Part shown: positions 18,309 through 27,300 of the stretch, one piece after another
How the letters are laid out: each line of letters begins with the position of its first letter
Position numbering within the stretch: position 1 is the first letter of the stretch
Position numbers and translations under genes: made by a program
The notes under the pieces: model-generated
Told to the model about the DNA's origin: nothing
The model's input: the letters and a program-made list of their open reading frames with translations, nothing else
The model's database searches: none
DNA from: Clostridia bacterium
GTDB lineage: Bacteria > Bacillota > Clostridia > Oscillospirales > CAG-272
Length of the DNA: 64,000 bases
NCBI GenBank assembly: GCA_017481595.1
Contig: JAFUOY010000039.1
Coordinates: 1 to 64,000 of the forward strand
Direction of reading: 5' to 3'

Positions 18309-18995
18309 TTATATTTTTTCTTGTAATTTATTTTTCAAGATAAATTCTTTAATTGCTTTAATAGGATGAAAAACCCTATAACTTATTTTTTGAGATGCTT
18401 CTTTATCTTTATCAATTTTTACTGCCCATATTAAAAATTTGAAAACGTAAACAATCAAAAGTGCAAGACCAATCCATATAAAGATGTCTTTTGCATCAAA
18501 TATAATATGTTTAGGTACTGTGTGATAATGATCCGATATTGACACTTGTTTATCAAATGCTATGCAAATATAGTCAAGAGATCCACCCCAAAAATATTCA
18601 TCCACATAGTTACTGCATATGACACCGCTAAATACAAGTGAAAGCCCCCACTGCAATAATAGAGGATTTTTTGGCATATTTAGATCCCAAAAAATAACCC
18701 AAACCCATCCGCATATAAAAAGACCAATGAGAAGAACGATAGTATCCTTCCAAAGCGAATTTAAAACTAATAATACACGTACATCCATATTTTTGCTTTC
18801 AGCAACAGGAAGCATACTTTGGGCATCTTCGTCATTTAAATATGGATGAATATGTATGGTATTAGAAATGGTAAAAAGTTTATCATTGGATGCAACAGTG
18901 TTATGGACAATAAGTTTTAAGCCTTGATCCAAAACAATTAATATAAGGATAATAAATATGACTTGGATCACTTTATTAGACATCAATTTTTTCAT
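18309..18995 (-). CDS. divergent signal peptidase II (LspA-like) membrane protein
   Basis: A 228-residue protein with four or more predicted membrane helices (about 8-28, 84-103, 113-128, 170-190). It fits the LspA order of conserved sites: DQGLK (D23, compare D-x-x-x-K), SNYVDEYFWGGSLDYI (N129, D132, D141; compare GN-x-IDR-x-x-x-GGVVDYI) and FDAKDIFIWIG (D170; compare FNLADSFIVIG). LspA removes lipoprotein signal peptides. It is longer than a standard LspA (about 150-170), with an extra extracytoplasmic loop at about 30-75. I chose ATG 18995, which follows AAGGAG; upstream codons lack an RBS. It may be a second or specialised copy. Flanked by repeats and rearranged DNA. Confidence 0.6.
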   Translation of the reverse strand: MKKLMSNKVIQVIFIILILIVLDQGLKLIVHNTVASNDKLFTISNTIHIHPYLNDEDAQSMLPVAESKNMDVRVLLVLNSLWKDTIVLLIGLFICGWVWVIFWDLNMPKNPLLLQWGLSLVFSGVICSNYVDEYFWGGSLDYICIAFDKQVSISDHYHTVPKHIIFDAKDIFIWIGLALLIVYVFKFLIWAVKIDKDKEASQKISYRVFHPIKAIKEFILKNKLQEKI

Positions 18996-19030
18996 ACTTT
19001 CTCCTTTTAGAGTATTTTTGTTCCATATAT

Positions 19031-19059
19031 ATTTTATCACATTTGGCAATCCATATCAA
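19031..19059 (-). promoter_or_regulatory. promoter of the LspA-like gene
   Basis: Minus strand TTGATA (19054-19059), 17-nt spacer, TAAAAT (19031-19036). Confidence 0.65.
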
Positions 19060-19116
19060 TAGTATATCCTGTGCTTTTGAGTTTTTAAAATATTTTTTGA
19101 TGATTTGTTGCTTGAT

Positions 19117-19175
19117 GGATGAGTATGCTCTTTTTAATTAGTTGTTTTTAGATACATACTCATCCGTCTGCTTCG
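19117..19175. repeat. MITE-like inverted repeat, copy 1
   Basis: GGATGAGTATG (19117-19127) and CATACTCATCC (19155-19165) are perfect 11-bp inverted arms around a T-rich centre, followed by GTCTGCTTCG. The same arms, a similar centre and the same flank recur at 56432-56492. Confidence 0.8.
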
Positions 19176-19177
19176 TA

Positions 19178-20749
19178 TTAACATTTTCTTTCAAACCAAA
19201 GAAGCTTTTCAAGGGGTGTCTCAAGCATAATTTTGCTATTTCCGCAATAGGTATTTCCGTCGGTGTCTACCCAAGTGCCACAGGGGAAAATAATTTCTTT
19301 TTGTCTTACACCCTTATCGGAAACGGGACAAACCAAAATATCCTCGCCAATCATAAACTCATCCGTTACGGTTGCATATCCGTTGTTTGGGCAGTTGTAT
19401 TCAAGATTTCTTAAAATCGGCTCACCTGTTTCTTCTGCTTTTTCAACCTCTTTTACGATCCTTTCGGCAAAATCAATATGCAATTTGTAAGCGTCAAAAA
19501 CAATATTAAAGGATTCCTTTGAAAGATGCTTCCACGGCATAAGAGAAAATTGCATCATGGGGAATAAACAGGATGACTGCGCCATTCTTATAAATAATTC
19601 TTCATCAATTTTGAAGTTGGGTAAGTATTTGTCGGTCCAGCTTCCGCCGCCTATCATATCGGGGCAAATAAAGGGATGACCGAAAAGGCCCTGCAAAATT
19701 GAGCACGGAACAAGGGATTTGATTCCCGAGGTTGTCCAGGAATGATCTCTGTCGCATAATCTTTGAATTACAGGCTTGCCACCGCCTTTGTAGGTGTCCT
19801 TATATTCGTGAAATTTAAATCTTGCACCGAACTCATTCCAAGCTTGATTTAAAGCAAGCTGATCGTGATCGTCAGCAGGCGCGCCGTTTAAAATATTTGC
19901 TTTTGCATAGCTATCATAGTTTCCGCCGTCACACTTAAACCCATCAACACCATATTCGTTCATTAGAAAATCAAGCTTGTCACTCAAATATTTTCTATCA
20001 CATTCTTTACGTAGATCAAGTACAGCAGAATAACCGTTCCACCAACTAACAATAGCGACATTGCCCTCCTTCGTTCTTAAAAACTGCTTATCGTAGGTGT
20101 CGGGGCTGAACATATCGCGAATATCCTTAGCAAAATCGGGGCCGTCACAGGTAACGTAAGGAGTTATCCAAAGCATAACGATAAATCCGAGAGAGTGTAA
20201 TTCATCAATCATCTTTTTCGGCTCGGGAAATTTATGCAGATCAAATTTCCACTGACCGTATCTTGTATGCCACCCCTCATCAATCATAAGAATGCCTGGC
20301 TCAAAGCCGTTATCAATAATTCCGTGAGCATAATCTAAAATCTTTTCCTGGGTCGGCTCATAGTCAAATTCAGTCCAACAGTTAAACTGAGCAGACTTAA
20401 AAAATTCTCTCGGCAGCCTTTTTCCTTGTTTTCTTGTTTCCTCAAAGGGAAAATGCTTGTTCATTGCGTTTAAATACGCATCACGCAAACAAGCGCCATC
20501 CTCAAAAAGCTCAAATTCACTGTCCCCCTCAAAGCATAAATATCCGTTATCTATCCACACCTTAAAGCCCGTTTCACTCCAAATATATCTACCCTTTGAT
20601 GATATAAAAAACGGCATAAATTGGTTGTGGGCGCTGTATCTGAAATCACGGTTGTATTCGCTATCCTTGCAAACAGGCATATCATAGCCACTGTTTACGT
20701 CTCCACCCCAAAAGTATTCGCCATCCAAAATTTTAACCTTAAGCTCCAT
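19178..20749 (-). CDS. alpha-glucosidase/alpha-xylosidase-type enzyme, GH31
   Basis: A 523-residue protein with GH31 features: a beta-sandwich N-terminus, then the TIM barrel with GILMIDEGWHTRYGQWKFD, VMLWITPYV, DGFKCDGGNYD (D274 predicted nucleophile) and HPFICPDMIGGG. It releases alpha-linked glucose, xylose or galactose. It is shorter than many GH31 enzymes and has no signal peptide. The first possible start is GTG 20755, but ATG 20749 lies 5 nt after GTGAGG and is preferred. Transcribed alone from a strong promoter. Confidence 0.85.
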   Translation of the reverse strand: MELKVKILDGEYFWGGDVNSGYDMPVCKDSEYNRDFRYSAHNQFMPFFISSKGRYIWSETGFKVWIDNGYLCFEGDSEFELFEDGACLRDAYLNAMNKHFPFEETRKQGKRLPREFFKSAQFNCWTEFDYEPTQEKILDYAHGIIDNGFEPGILMIDEGWHTRYGQWKFDLHKFPEPKKMIDELHSLGFIVMLWITPYVTCDGPDFAKDIRDMFSPDTYDKQFLRTKEGNVAIVSWWNGYSAVLDLRKECDRKYLSDKLDFLMNEYGVDGFKCDGGNYDSYAKANILNGAPADDHDQLALNQAWNEFGARFKFHEYKDTYKGGGKPVIQRLCDRDHSWTTSGIKSLVPCSILQGLFGHPFICPDMIGGGSWTDKYLPNFKIDEELFIRMAQSSCLFPMMQFSLMPWKHLSKESFNIVFDAYKLHIDFAERIVKEVEKAEETGEPILRNLEYNCPNNGYATVTDEFMIGEDILVCPVSDKGVRQKEIIFPCGTWVDTDGNTYCGNSKIMLETPLEKLLWFERKC

Positions 20750-20780
20750 ATGCACCTCACGCGTATATTATTAGGATTTC

Positions 20781-20809
20781 AGTATAGCATAACAAGTAAA
20801 AACTGTCAA
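20781..20809 (-). promoter_or_regulatory. promoter of the GH31 gene
   Basis: Minus strand TTGACA (20804-20809), 17-nt spacer, TATACT (20781-20786) with extended -10 TGC, about 30 nt before the ATG. Confidence 0.85.
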
Positions 20810-20918
20810 GATTGTATTTAAGCTTTTTATCCATAACTCCATTGTCATCATCGTGGTTTCACAAAGAAAGCTAAAAAAAGACAGGCTTATCACCTGCCTT
20901 TTTTCTGTAATTTACGCT

Positions 20919-21007
20919 TTGTAGATCAAGGCTTCCTCCGAGGATTCTACCTTGTGGGAGATAAGGCTCAGCGCCTTTTCGAATTTTTCCTCGGCGGCTT
21001 CGCTCAC
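20919..21007 (-). pseudogene. duplicated 3' tail of the DUF4011 helicase gene
   Basis: This roughly 88-bp block is nearly identical to the last codons of the large helicase gene (24361-24449) and still encodes the C-terminal EALIYKA and stop. Nothing else of the gene is present. A terminator-like hairpin (CAGG...CCTG, 20882-20896) lies just beyond the stop, in the place where the intact gene has its own terminator. It is a remnant of a duplication or recombination event. Confidence 0.85.
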
Positions 21008-21242
21008 AGCTAAGGGCTACGGAAACAAGGCTTTTGGTATTGGTGGTGGAGATAACTCTGTTGTAACTATTGAAAATACCGTTATTGAGTACGCAAAGGG
21101 TGGTTTTGCTCAAAGCACATTTATAGCAGGCGATTTGAATTACGGAAAACAAGAAGCTGAGGGTGGTTGTGCTATCGGTGTCGGTTGTGGCATTGATGGT
21201 GATTACGACTCAGGTATTCTTAAAATGAAAAATGTAACAGTA
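21008..21242 (+). pseudogene. fragment of a glycine-rich surface protein gene
   Basis: The plus strand is open across this stretch and reads like real protein (GYGNKAFGIGGGDNSVVTIE, then ENTVIEYAKGGFAQSTFIAG), in the style of beta-helix or repeat-rich surface proteins. It has no own start, begins exactly where the helicase-tail fragment ends, and degenerates into Phe/Leu-rich codons before the stop at 21287. I read it as a gene piece captured in the same rearrangement. Confidence 0.55.
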
Positions 21243-21283
21243 ATTTGCTTTTTGTCCAAAATGTTTTCTCTTTTCTTGATATA

Positions 21284-22315
21284 TTAAACCACAGGATATT
21301 TAATTTTTACAGGCGAGCCGTTTTTGGTAGATTCAACGGTAGCACAAGCTACTGCGATTGTGGATGCACCTTCCATTGAGGAAATAGGCATTTTCCCACC
21401 TTTTTGTAGTGAGTCAATAAATACTCTAATTTCCTCACTTACGTTGTGGTTATTGATATTTACCTCTATCTCTTGTGGCTCTGTAAAGTCTGTTTCACTA
21501 TTGGGGTCTTTATTTTCAAAAATCTGCATAGTAGGCGATGTGTTATCGCAAATAATTGTGCCTTTAGTACCATAAAATGCGCTTCGCATTGTGTAGCCAC
21601 GCTTACAGCCAATAGATGCAAAAACTTTTCCTATCACTCCGTGTGGAAATTTATAAATAGCAACTGTTGCATCGTCCACAGGCCAATTTGTTAAGCACTT
21701 ATGGTTACTGTAAGCACATACTTCTGTTGGATTACCTGCAATCCAACGAAGCAAATCCACTGCGTGACAGCCACCACCAATAAAGCCGTGTCGTTCGGGA
21801 GTTATACGCCAATTATTGTAGCCACCTATTCTTGAATAATCGTGTGCGTATTCGCTTTCAACGAAGAATAAGTCTCCTATTCTGCCAGAATCAATTAGTT
21901 CCTTTGCTTGAACGAACGCTGGGGTACAACGACAAACCTGACCTATCATTAGCTTTCTTCCTGTTTCTTTTTCAACGCGCATCATTTCCTCGCACTCAGC
22001 AACGCTTAAAGCCATAGGCTTTTCGCATAGTACATCCTTGCCAGCTCTTAAAAATGCAACCGTCATTTCAAGATGTAACTGGTCAGGAGTTACAATAACC
22101 ACTGCATCAACATTTGGATCATTTACCAATTCATGATAATCACTAACTGCAATATCTAAATTAAATTTTTCCTTACGTAGTGCAAGTCTTTCGGGGTCAA
22201 TATCACATATAGCGTACAAATTGGCATTTTCCTTGTTGTCAGTAACACCATACATATGTCCTTCTGCCATACCGCTGCAACCAATAACCGCAATATTTAT
22301 TTTTCTTTTTTCCAT
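21284..22315 (-). CDS. Gfo/Idh/MocA-family oxidoreductase
   Basis: A 343-residue NAD(P)-dependent dehydrogenase. Rossmann motif IAVIGCSGMAEGHM at residues 8-21, the canonical EKPMALSV with catalytic Lys near residue 98, and GGCHAVDLLRW in the substrate domain. It should oxidise or reduce a sugar, inositol or amino sugar. Its ATG is 1 nt past the TAA of the upstream regulator-like gene, and its RBS (GAAAGGA) lies inside that gene, so the two are translationally coupled. Confidence 0.9.
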   Translation of the reverse strand: MEKRKINIAVIGCSGMAEGHMYGVTDNKENANLYAICDIDPERLALRKEKFNLDIAVSDYHELVNDPNVDAVVIVTPDQLHLEMTVAFLRAGKDVLCEKPMALSVAECEEMMRVEKETGRKLMIGQVCRCTPAFVQAKELIDSGRIGDLFFVESEYAHDYSRIGGYNNWRITPERHGFIGGGCHAVDLLRWIAGNPTEVCAYSNHKCLTNWPVDDATVAIYKFPHGVIGKVFASIGCKRGYTMRSAFYGTKGTIICDNTSPTMQIFENKDPNSETDFTEPQEIEVNINNHNVSEEIRVFIDSLQKGGKMPISSMEGASTIAVACATVESTKNGSPVKIKYPVV

Positions 22316-22316
22316 A

Positions 22317-24038
22317 TTATTTCCTTTCCTTGGAAAGCTCGTTTAGCATTTTTTTGCTTTCCTCTATTATGATTTCTGCAATACCTTTTTTAAATTCCGA
22401 GGTCCTTGCCTCAAAACCACCCTCGTCAAAGGCCTCCTTGGTTGGCAAATATGAATAATAACCGTTGGTGATACAGGTGGGAAGCACAAGGTCCCAGCCC
22501 GGCGTTTTCTTTAGCTCTAAGCCGATATCTACAAAAGATTCACCCGGAGCACCAATAATTACAATAGGGCCGATAGCCACTGCACTGAGTTGAATGTCTA
22601 TTGTCTCGGGTCCGTGTTCGAAATCAATCATACGCTTTGTTTCATAAACAAGAGTGTTTTGCTCCATTTCATCCCCCGGGAGTGCCTCAAGTCCCTTTTC
22701 TAAATATATCCTTTGCAAGCGATATGCTTCTGGCATATCCTCGGGCTTAGGCATATTGGTAGGTACTGAAATCATTTTCTGTACAAAGAAAATGGACGAA
22801 ACCTCCCTATATTTAGTAAAGTCATAGACCTGTGCAACCGCACAAGCAAGACAACGTCCTATATATTGCGAATAAGCATAGCCGTGTCCGAAAGCGCTTT
22901 CACTCATTCGCTCCTTTTCGTCAAGCTTTGGAAATATGTTGATATGGTTTACATCCCCCTGTGCACCATTAAAGAAAATACACTTAGTTTTGGGAATTAT
23001 TCTCTCTACCTCACGGCGTAAAGCACCGGGCCAATCGGCTGAAATCTTACAACCACCAATAACATCTGGGTGATTGCCGTAGTTGACAAGCACCAAAGAG
23101 TCTGCGTTCTCTCTGTCGAAGCGAAGCACATTAACTCTGTGGTCGGCTTTTCCAATAGGGCGTTCCACATTGGGGTCGTTGATTTCCGGATTAGTTTTTG
23201 TGGTTCCATCCTTCATCAAAAATCTACGAACAAAGGCAAGCTCCGGAGCTGTACCTACAGCGAATCCCATTTTTGCAGGCTTCATATCTGCTAGGGCAAG
23301 AATTGCCACATCTGTTATTTTGCGATTAACAAATTGAAAATATTCCTTTTCCAATGGATCGCTTGTGGTCTTTCTCAAAAAAGGTGCCGTGTGAGTATGG
23401 ATAGCATGCAGATAAATAGCATCTTTAGGAATACCTGTTGCTTTAGAAATGGACTTTTTAAATTCCACGACACATTCCCATTCCACAGCACAGCTATCAA
23501 CTGCAATCATTATAGCTGTTTTTTCTCCATCCGATACTGCTAAAGCGTTAATTTCCAAATCATCTAAAATGCCATCCATAGGGCGAATAAGGCCATTACC
23601 TCTTAGGTGAATGCCCATCATAGAGTTAATTTTCACTTGACCAAATCCTGCTCTTAGTACATTTCTTGAACTATATGAGGATAATGCATTATCAAGTTTA
23701 ATCTTGATCAAATATGACTTTGGAAATTTTGCACGTGCCTCTTTTAAAATTTCAATTGCTCTTTCAAGACCGTATTCGTTAAGAGCTTTTATAGATAAAT
23801 CTATATATTCTCGTATTTGAGTTTCATCATTTCCGAGATTAGCTCCCAATATTTCGTCAGTTGATACACCAAAGGCTTTTGCTAAAGGAACTACCTGAGT
23901 AATATCCGGATAGCCCACGCCTCTTTCCCATCTAGATATTGCTTGTGGTGTTATGCCAACCAGTCCTGCAAGCTCTTCTTGTGTCATTTTTCTTTCTTTT
24001 CTTAATTCCTTAATAATTTTGCCTATTGTTCTTGCCAT
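22317..24038 (-). CDS. XRE-type DNA-binding domain fused to a neutral-ceramidase-like domain
   Basis: A 573-residue single open frame. Residues about 5-63 are a Cro/CI helix-turn-helix (MTQEELAGLVGITPQAISRW). About 70-125 are helical, perhaps one TPR-like hairpin. About 128-565 match the N-terminal catalytic region of neutral/alkaline non-lysosomal ceramidases: LRAGFGQVKI, MIAVDSCAVEW, the metal-binding-like HAIHTHTAPF, VNYGNHPDV and NGAQGDVN. Hydrophobic export signals are absent. Seen: fusion without frameshift. Inferred: a transcription factor whose sensor is an enzyme-like domain, or a bifunctional enzyme, acting with the coupled oxidoreductase. RBS GGAGG. Confidence 0.8.
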   Translation of the reverse strand: MARTIGKIIKELRKERKMTQEELAGLVGITPQAISRWERGVGYPDITQVVPLAKAFGVSTDEILGANLGNDETQIREYIDLSIKALNEYGLERAIEILKEARAKFPKSYLIKIKLDNALSSYSSRNVLRAGFGQVKINSMMGIHLRGNGLIRPMDGILDDLEINALAVSDGEKTAIMIAVDSCAVEWECVVEFKKSISKATGIPKDAIYLHAIHTHTAPFLRKTTSDPLEKEYFQFVNRKITDVAILALADMKPAKMGFAVGTAPELAFVRRFLMKDGTTKTNPEINDPNVERPIGKADHRVNVLRFDRENADSLVLVNYGNHPDVIGGCKISADWPGALRREVERIIPKTKCIFFNGAQGDVNHINIFPKLDEKERMSESAFGHGYAYSQYIGRCLACAVAQVYDFTKYREVSSIFFVQKMISVPTNMPKPEDMPEAYRLQRIYLEKGLEALPGDEMEQNTLVYETKRMIDFEHGPETIDIQLSAVAIGPIVIIGAPGESFVDIGLELKKTPGWDLVLPTCITNGYYSYLPTKEAFDEGGFEARTSEFKKGIAEIIIEESKKMLNELSKERK

Positions 24039-24190
24039 AACAGCCCTCCATATTCTCCCTTAACTATATTTTATCATCAAAATTATAACATTTGAATAAC
24101 ACAAAATGCTACAAAAAACTAAATCCTGCGTTGAAATATCTCTGAAATTCAAGCAAATACTTAAAACTACACACTCACTATTTAGGATAT

Positions 24191-24208
24191 TTTCAAGTTT
24201 ACTTGAAA
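24191..24208. repeat. small palindrome upstream of the HTH-ceramidase gene
   Basis: TTTCAAG and CTTGAAA form a 7-bp inverted repeat with a 4-nt centre, about 155 nt upstream of the start of the HTH gene. A possible operator, without further support. Confidence 0.3.
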
Positions 24209-24221
24209 TTCTCAGTTATTT

Positions 24222-24260
24222 TATGTCTCCATTTATTATTTTAGTTTATATTTTTTCTTA
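24222..24260. repeat. duplicate of the LspA-like gene 3' end
   Basis: This block matches 18286-18323 (terminator right arm, stop codon and last codons of the LspA-like gene). It is followed at once by a word, TGATTTGTTG, that also occurs beyond the 5' end of that gene near 19101. It looks like the scar of a second gene copy lost by internal deletion. The rest of 24039-24303 shows no gene. Confidence 0.7.
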
Positions 24261-24303
24261 TGATTTGTTGGTGTTGACGTAAGAGCTTTACAACCCTTTC
24301 ATC

Positions 24304-24350
24304 TACAAATAAGAAGCCTCCCCTACGTAACGGGAAGGCTTCTATTTGTA
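24304..24350 (-). terminator. terminator of the DUF4011 helicase gene
   Basis: A long inverted repeat, TACAAATAGAAGCCT in the minus-strand left arm, pairs across a loop around CCCGTTACGTAGGG, 13 nt after the stop codon. Confidence 0.8.
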
Positions 24351-24362
24351 AAAAATAAATAT

Positions 24363-27300
24363 TTACGCTTTATAGATCAAGGCTTCCTCCGAGGATTCTA
24401 CCTTGTGGGAGATAAGGCTCAGCGCCTTTTCGAATTTTTCCTCGGCGGCTTCGCTTAAGCGGGGAGCGAGGCACAGCCTTGAAAGGATCAGCTTATAAAG
24501 TCCGATTCTGTCGGCGTTTTTATTTTTCTCAAGTATTTTTGCAATACCCTGTGAAAGCTCATCGGGGCAGATATACTTAATCTCCCTTGGAGCATCTGCG
24601 TCCCTTGGGAGGCGGAGCATTGGAATTTCTGCATCCTTTAAATATATAAATCCGTCGCGGCGCACAATTCCCTTATCCTCCCAGCCTTCCATAATAGAGT
24701 CAAATTCCTTACGCACGGCGGCAGTTACCTTTTCTCTGCCGTCAAAAAGGAAAACTATCCTCTTAAGAAGCCAATCCTCCGATATGGGGGCTTCCTTTTT
24801 TATTATCTCCATTGCCACGTCCTGGGCGTTGCCCTTGTTCCTTTTGCACACCTCCGCAATGTCGGAAAGCTCGTATTCGGGAAATTCTATTGGCGTGCTT
24901 TCCACCGTTTTCGAAAAGGATATTTCGTTATTTGCGTAGATCTTTAATTCCTTGACTCCGTCCACAGCCTTTTTTACCGCCAAAAGAAGTCTTTCCTTTT
25001 CTATCCTCTTGTTTCTGTACCAATCCGTAGACCATACGCGATAATAGGACCAGCCCATTTTTTCAAGTATGCTCTGGCGGAGTCTGTCCCTGTCGCGAGT
25101 GGTTTTTGACGAGCAATAGGCGTTTCCGTCACATTCAACGGCTATGACGTAATCGGAGGTATCGGGACTCCTTACCGCCATATCCACCTTAAATGAGGAG
25201 CATCCCACACGGGTGTCCACCGCGTATCCCTTTTCGCAAAGGAAGTCGCACACCTCGTCCAAAAACTCCGATTTTTCCCTTTCAAAGGGATTTACAAGCT
25301 CGTTAGCTTCGGCAACTGCGCCGTTTTCCGCAAAGTCAAGATAATCACGAAGGAGCTTTACTCCCACGGATTTAGATCCCGTTATATCAATATCCCCACC
25401 GTGAAGGGAGGTTACCACCTTAACGTTAAGCTTTGCGCGGGTTACCGCCACGTTAAGACGTCTTTCTCCGCCCTCTCTATTAAGGGGACCGAAGTTAAGA
25501 AGGAGCTTTCCGTCCTTATCCCTTGCATAGGCGATACTGAAAATTATGGTATCTCTTTCGTCCCCCTGCACCGTTTCAAGATTCTTTACAAAAAAGGGCT
25601 CGGGAGCATCGGCTCTGAAAAAATCTTCCCTTGACGGGTCCTGACGCCGTCTTTTTGATATTAAGCGGTCAATAAGCTGCTGCTGAGCGACGCTGAAGGC
25701 AACTACGCCAAGGCTTCTTTCGGGGTGATTTTTAATATGCTTGAACACAAGGTCAACCACCCTTTCCGCCTCTTGACGGTTGGTCTTTGTTCTTCTGTCA
25801 AAAGCTCCCTCTGTAAATACGTAATCCACTCCGTCACCGTACTTGTTCGCTCTTGATGATGGAAAGGTCACAAGGTCGCCATCGTAAAAATTCCTGTTGG
25901 AAAAGGTGATAAGCTGCTCAAATCTGCTTCTGTAATGCCATTTTAGTCTGCGCTGAGGAAAGGCGGTGGAGCAAATATCAAGAATAGATTCAAAATCGCT
26001 TACGTCCTCTGCCTCGCCGTCGTAGTCATCATCCATAGACGCCCCAAAGAAATTGCTTGGCGGCATCTGTCTTGAGTCTCCCACCACGATAAGCTGCTTA
26101 CCACGGTATATTGCACCTATGGCATCCTGTGGGAATATCTGTGACGCCTCGTCAAAGATCACCACGTCAAAGGTCATATCCGCGCTAAGATAGGTGCTTA
26201 CGCTAAGGGGTGACATAAGAAAGCAGGGCTTAAGCGTAAGGGCAAGCTCCGACACCTCGGAAAGGAGAGCGCGGATGCTTTTTTGCTTGCGCTTTTTCTC
26301 TCCCTCTCTTAAAAGGACGGATATTTCGCTACCCTGGGTTATCATATCCGTTTCGGGTCTTTTCTCTGAAAGCCGCGCCTTGATAAGAGCCTTGTTTATT
26401 TCAAAATTAAGCTCGTCCTTTTCCTTGAATTTCTTTACTGTTTCATCATGAGGCACGCGGCAAAGAGCCATAAGCAAGGGGCTTTCGTGCATTACCGCAT
26501 CTATCCATTGCATATAAAAGGCTTTTTTAAAGGAGCTTACTATATATCTTGGCTCAAGACGGGATCTTATAGCCTTGTCAACGTAGCTCTTTATCTCAAG
26601 CTCCTCAAGATTTTTAATTACGTTTATAAACTCGCACCAATTATCAAGCTTGTCCGTGTTCTGATAACATTCCTCACACTTTTTCTCAAGCCTTTCAAGA
26701 CGGGCGCTTGTGTAATCGTATTCGCTTTTTTGGAAATAGAGGGCAAATCTTGCCTCAAGTCCGTTTTTGTGGGCAAACGCCTTTTTATAAAGATCGCCAA
26801 GCTCTGTAAAGCTATCCCTCTCCTCTGCAAAGCGCTTTTTACTGATGGAGGAAAGCTGACTTAAGGAAATACCGCTTGCGTGGATATCTCCCATCTCGGA
26901 AAGCTCGTATATATACTGTGCAAAATCCGTATCCACCCCTTGATATCCGTAGCCGAGGGAATCCTGCACCCTTGCCTCAAGTATATCAAAATCCGTCTTT
27001 TTCTGCTGAAAAACGCGGAGGTTGTCCATAGCGAGGACGGCATCCTTGTATTTTGGCTTTTTGCCGTTGCTTTTACACAGTCTTATATCCGTTTTTATGC
27101 GCCTGTATTCCCTTGAAAACATACGGGAGAAAAACCCGCCAAACTGCTTTGTCAGCTTTCTGTATATTTCCCCGCCGTTAAGCTCATATATATCCGCCTC
27201 AAATTCCTTGTCGAGTATCTCCTTTCTCTCCTTCAGCTTAAGGGAAAGACCGCTCATTTCGTTTACGCTTCTTAATACCTTTTCGCACTGAGGTGGAGTA

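Noticed and set aside
20952..21287. Plus-strand open frame of 111 codons as a real gene
   Set aside because: Its first part is antisense to the duplicated helicase tail and its end is low-complexity; only the middle resembles protein, so it is listed as a fragment.
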